From Montifringilla adamsi (taxonomy: Eukaryota > Chordata > Aves > Passeriformes > Passeridae): 64,000 nt of DNA. Both the position numbers and the translations under genes were made by a program. The notes under the pieces are model-generated. The model had not been told where the DNA came from. It ran no database searches and worked only from the letters and a program-made list of their open reading frames with translations. The stretch covers positions 3,755,732 to 3,819,731 of the forward strand of contig JAGGNK010010226.1 in assembly GCA_017590115.1 (NCBI GenBank), read 5' to 3'. Shown here piece after piece: positions 63,794 to 64,000 of the stretch; position 1 is the first letter of the stretch; each line of letters starts with the position of its first letter.

Positions 63794-64000
63794 ACATGAT
63801 CTAATTGATGTATCTTTGTCCTCAAAGATTTTGTGTTAAGATACTACACAAGCTAAAAACTTACAAGAATACACTGTACTAAAGAAAATTAGGAAGAAAA
63901 CCAGTACGAAAATAGAATGCAACAATCCCAGATCACTTAAATTTTTTCCTTAAGGCAGCAGTTACACTTTTTCCCATGCCACATTCTGCTCTGTTTCTAC
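63794..64000. other. Possible 3' untranslated or intronic sequence at window edge
   Basis: AT-rich sequence after the candidate stop codon. No AATAAA signal is visible before the window ends. Confidence 0.35.

Noticed and set aside
1..64000. tRNA, rRNA, CRISPR arrays, bacterial operons or phage genes
   Set aside because: No cloverleaf, rRNA core or spaced direct-repeat array was seen. Repeat content and base composition are those of a bird nuclear genome.

Overview
This window looks like non-coding avian nuclear DNA, probably from a songbird. It is AT-rich, has no dense gene, and carries several CR1 retrotransposon 3' ends of the bird type, one ending in the TTCTATTATTCTATG tail. It also carries three long terminal repeats (LTRs) that I recognise from memory as avian endogenous retrovirus families. 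No operons, ribosome sites, CRISPR arrays, rRNA or convincing tRNA genes are present. Nearly all open frames are short chance frames or lie in repeats. The stretch is best read as a gene desert or the inside of a very large intron.

Layout: 1-1458 is unique AT-rich sequence. 1464-2549 is a complete solo LTR on the minus strand with a perfect 5-bp target duplication (CAAAG). 2555-30505 is mostly unique sequence. It holds two small CR1 tails (12059-12116 and 14735-14835), an 83-nt near-perfect hairpin (14539-14621), a mildly CpG-enriched patch ending in a consensus splice donor (10862-11215), two strong orphan splice-acceptor-like sites (near 4066 and 7873) and poly(A) runs. 30506-31450 is the largest CR1 fragment, minus strand, with fossil reverse-transcriptase C-terminal coding. 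33758-34289 is a 532-bp almost pure purine tract, and a plus-strand CR1 end lies at 34555-34917.

35-64 kb holds three older fossils: a LINE ORF2 C-terminus with a recognisable LWNSL motif (37748-37854), a MIR-type CORE-SINE (47561-47735) and a palindromic amniote MITE-like element (51680-51789, perhaps from 51525). There are two further LTRs: 52897-53461 (minus, TATA, CCAAT and poly(A) signal visible) and 62523-63098 (plus). The last contains a 26-bp perfect inverted repeat that looks like a local template-switch mutation. At 63652-63793 a 47-codon open frame behind a good splice acceptor is the only plausible, but unidentified, protein-coding exon.

I did not find a new multi-gene system. 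The points most worth a second look are the 14539-14621 hairpin, the inverted duplication inside the 3' LTR, the long purine tract and the candidate terminal exon. Repeat family assignments rest on recognition from memory, without database searches.
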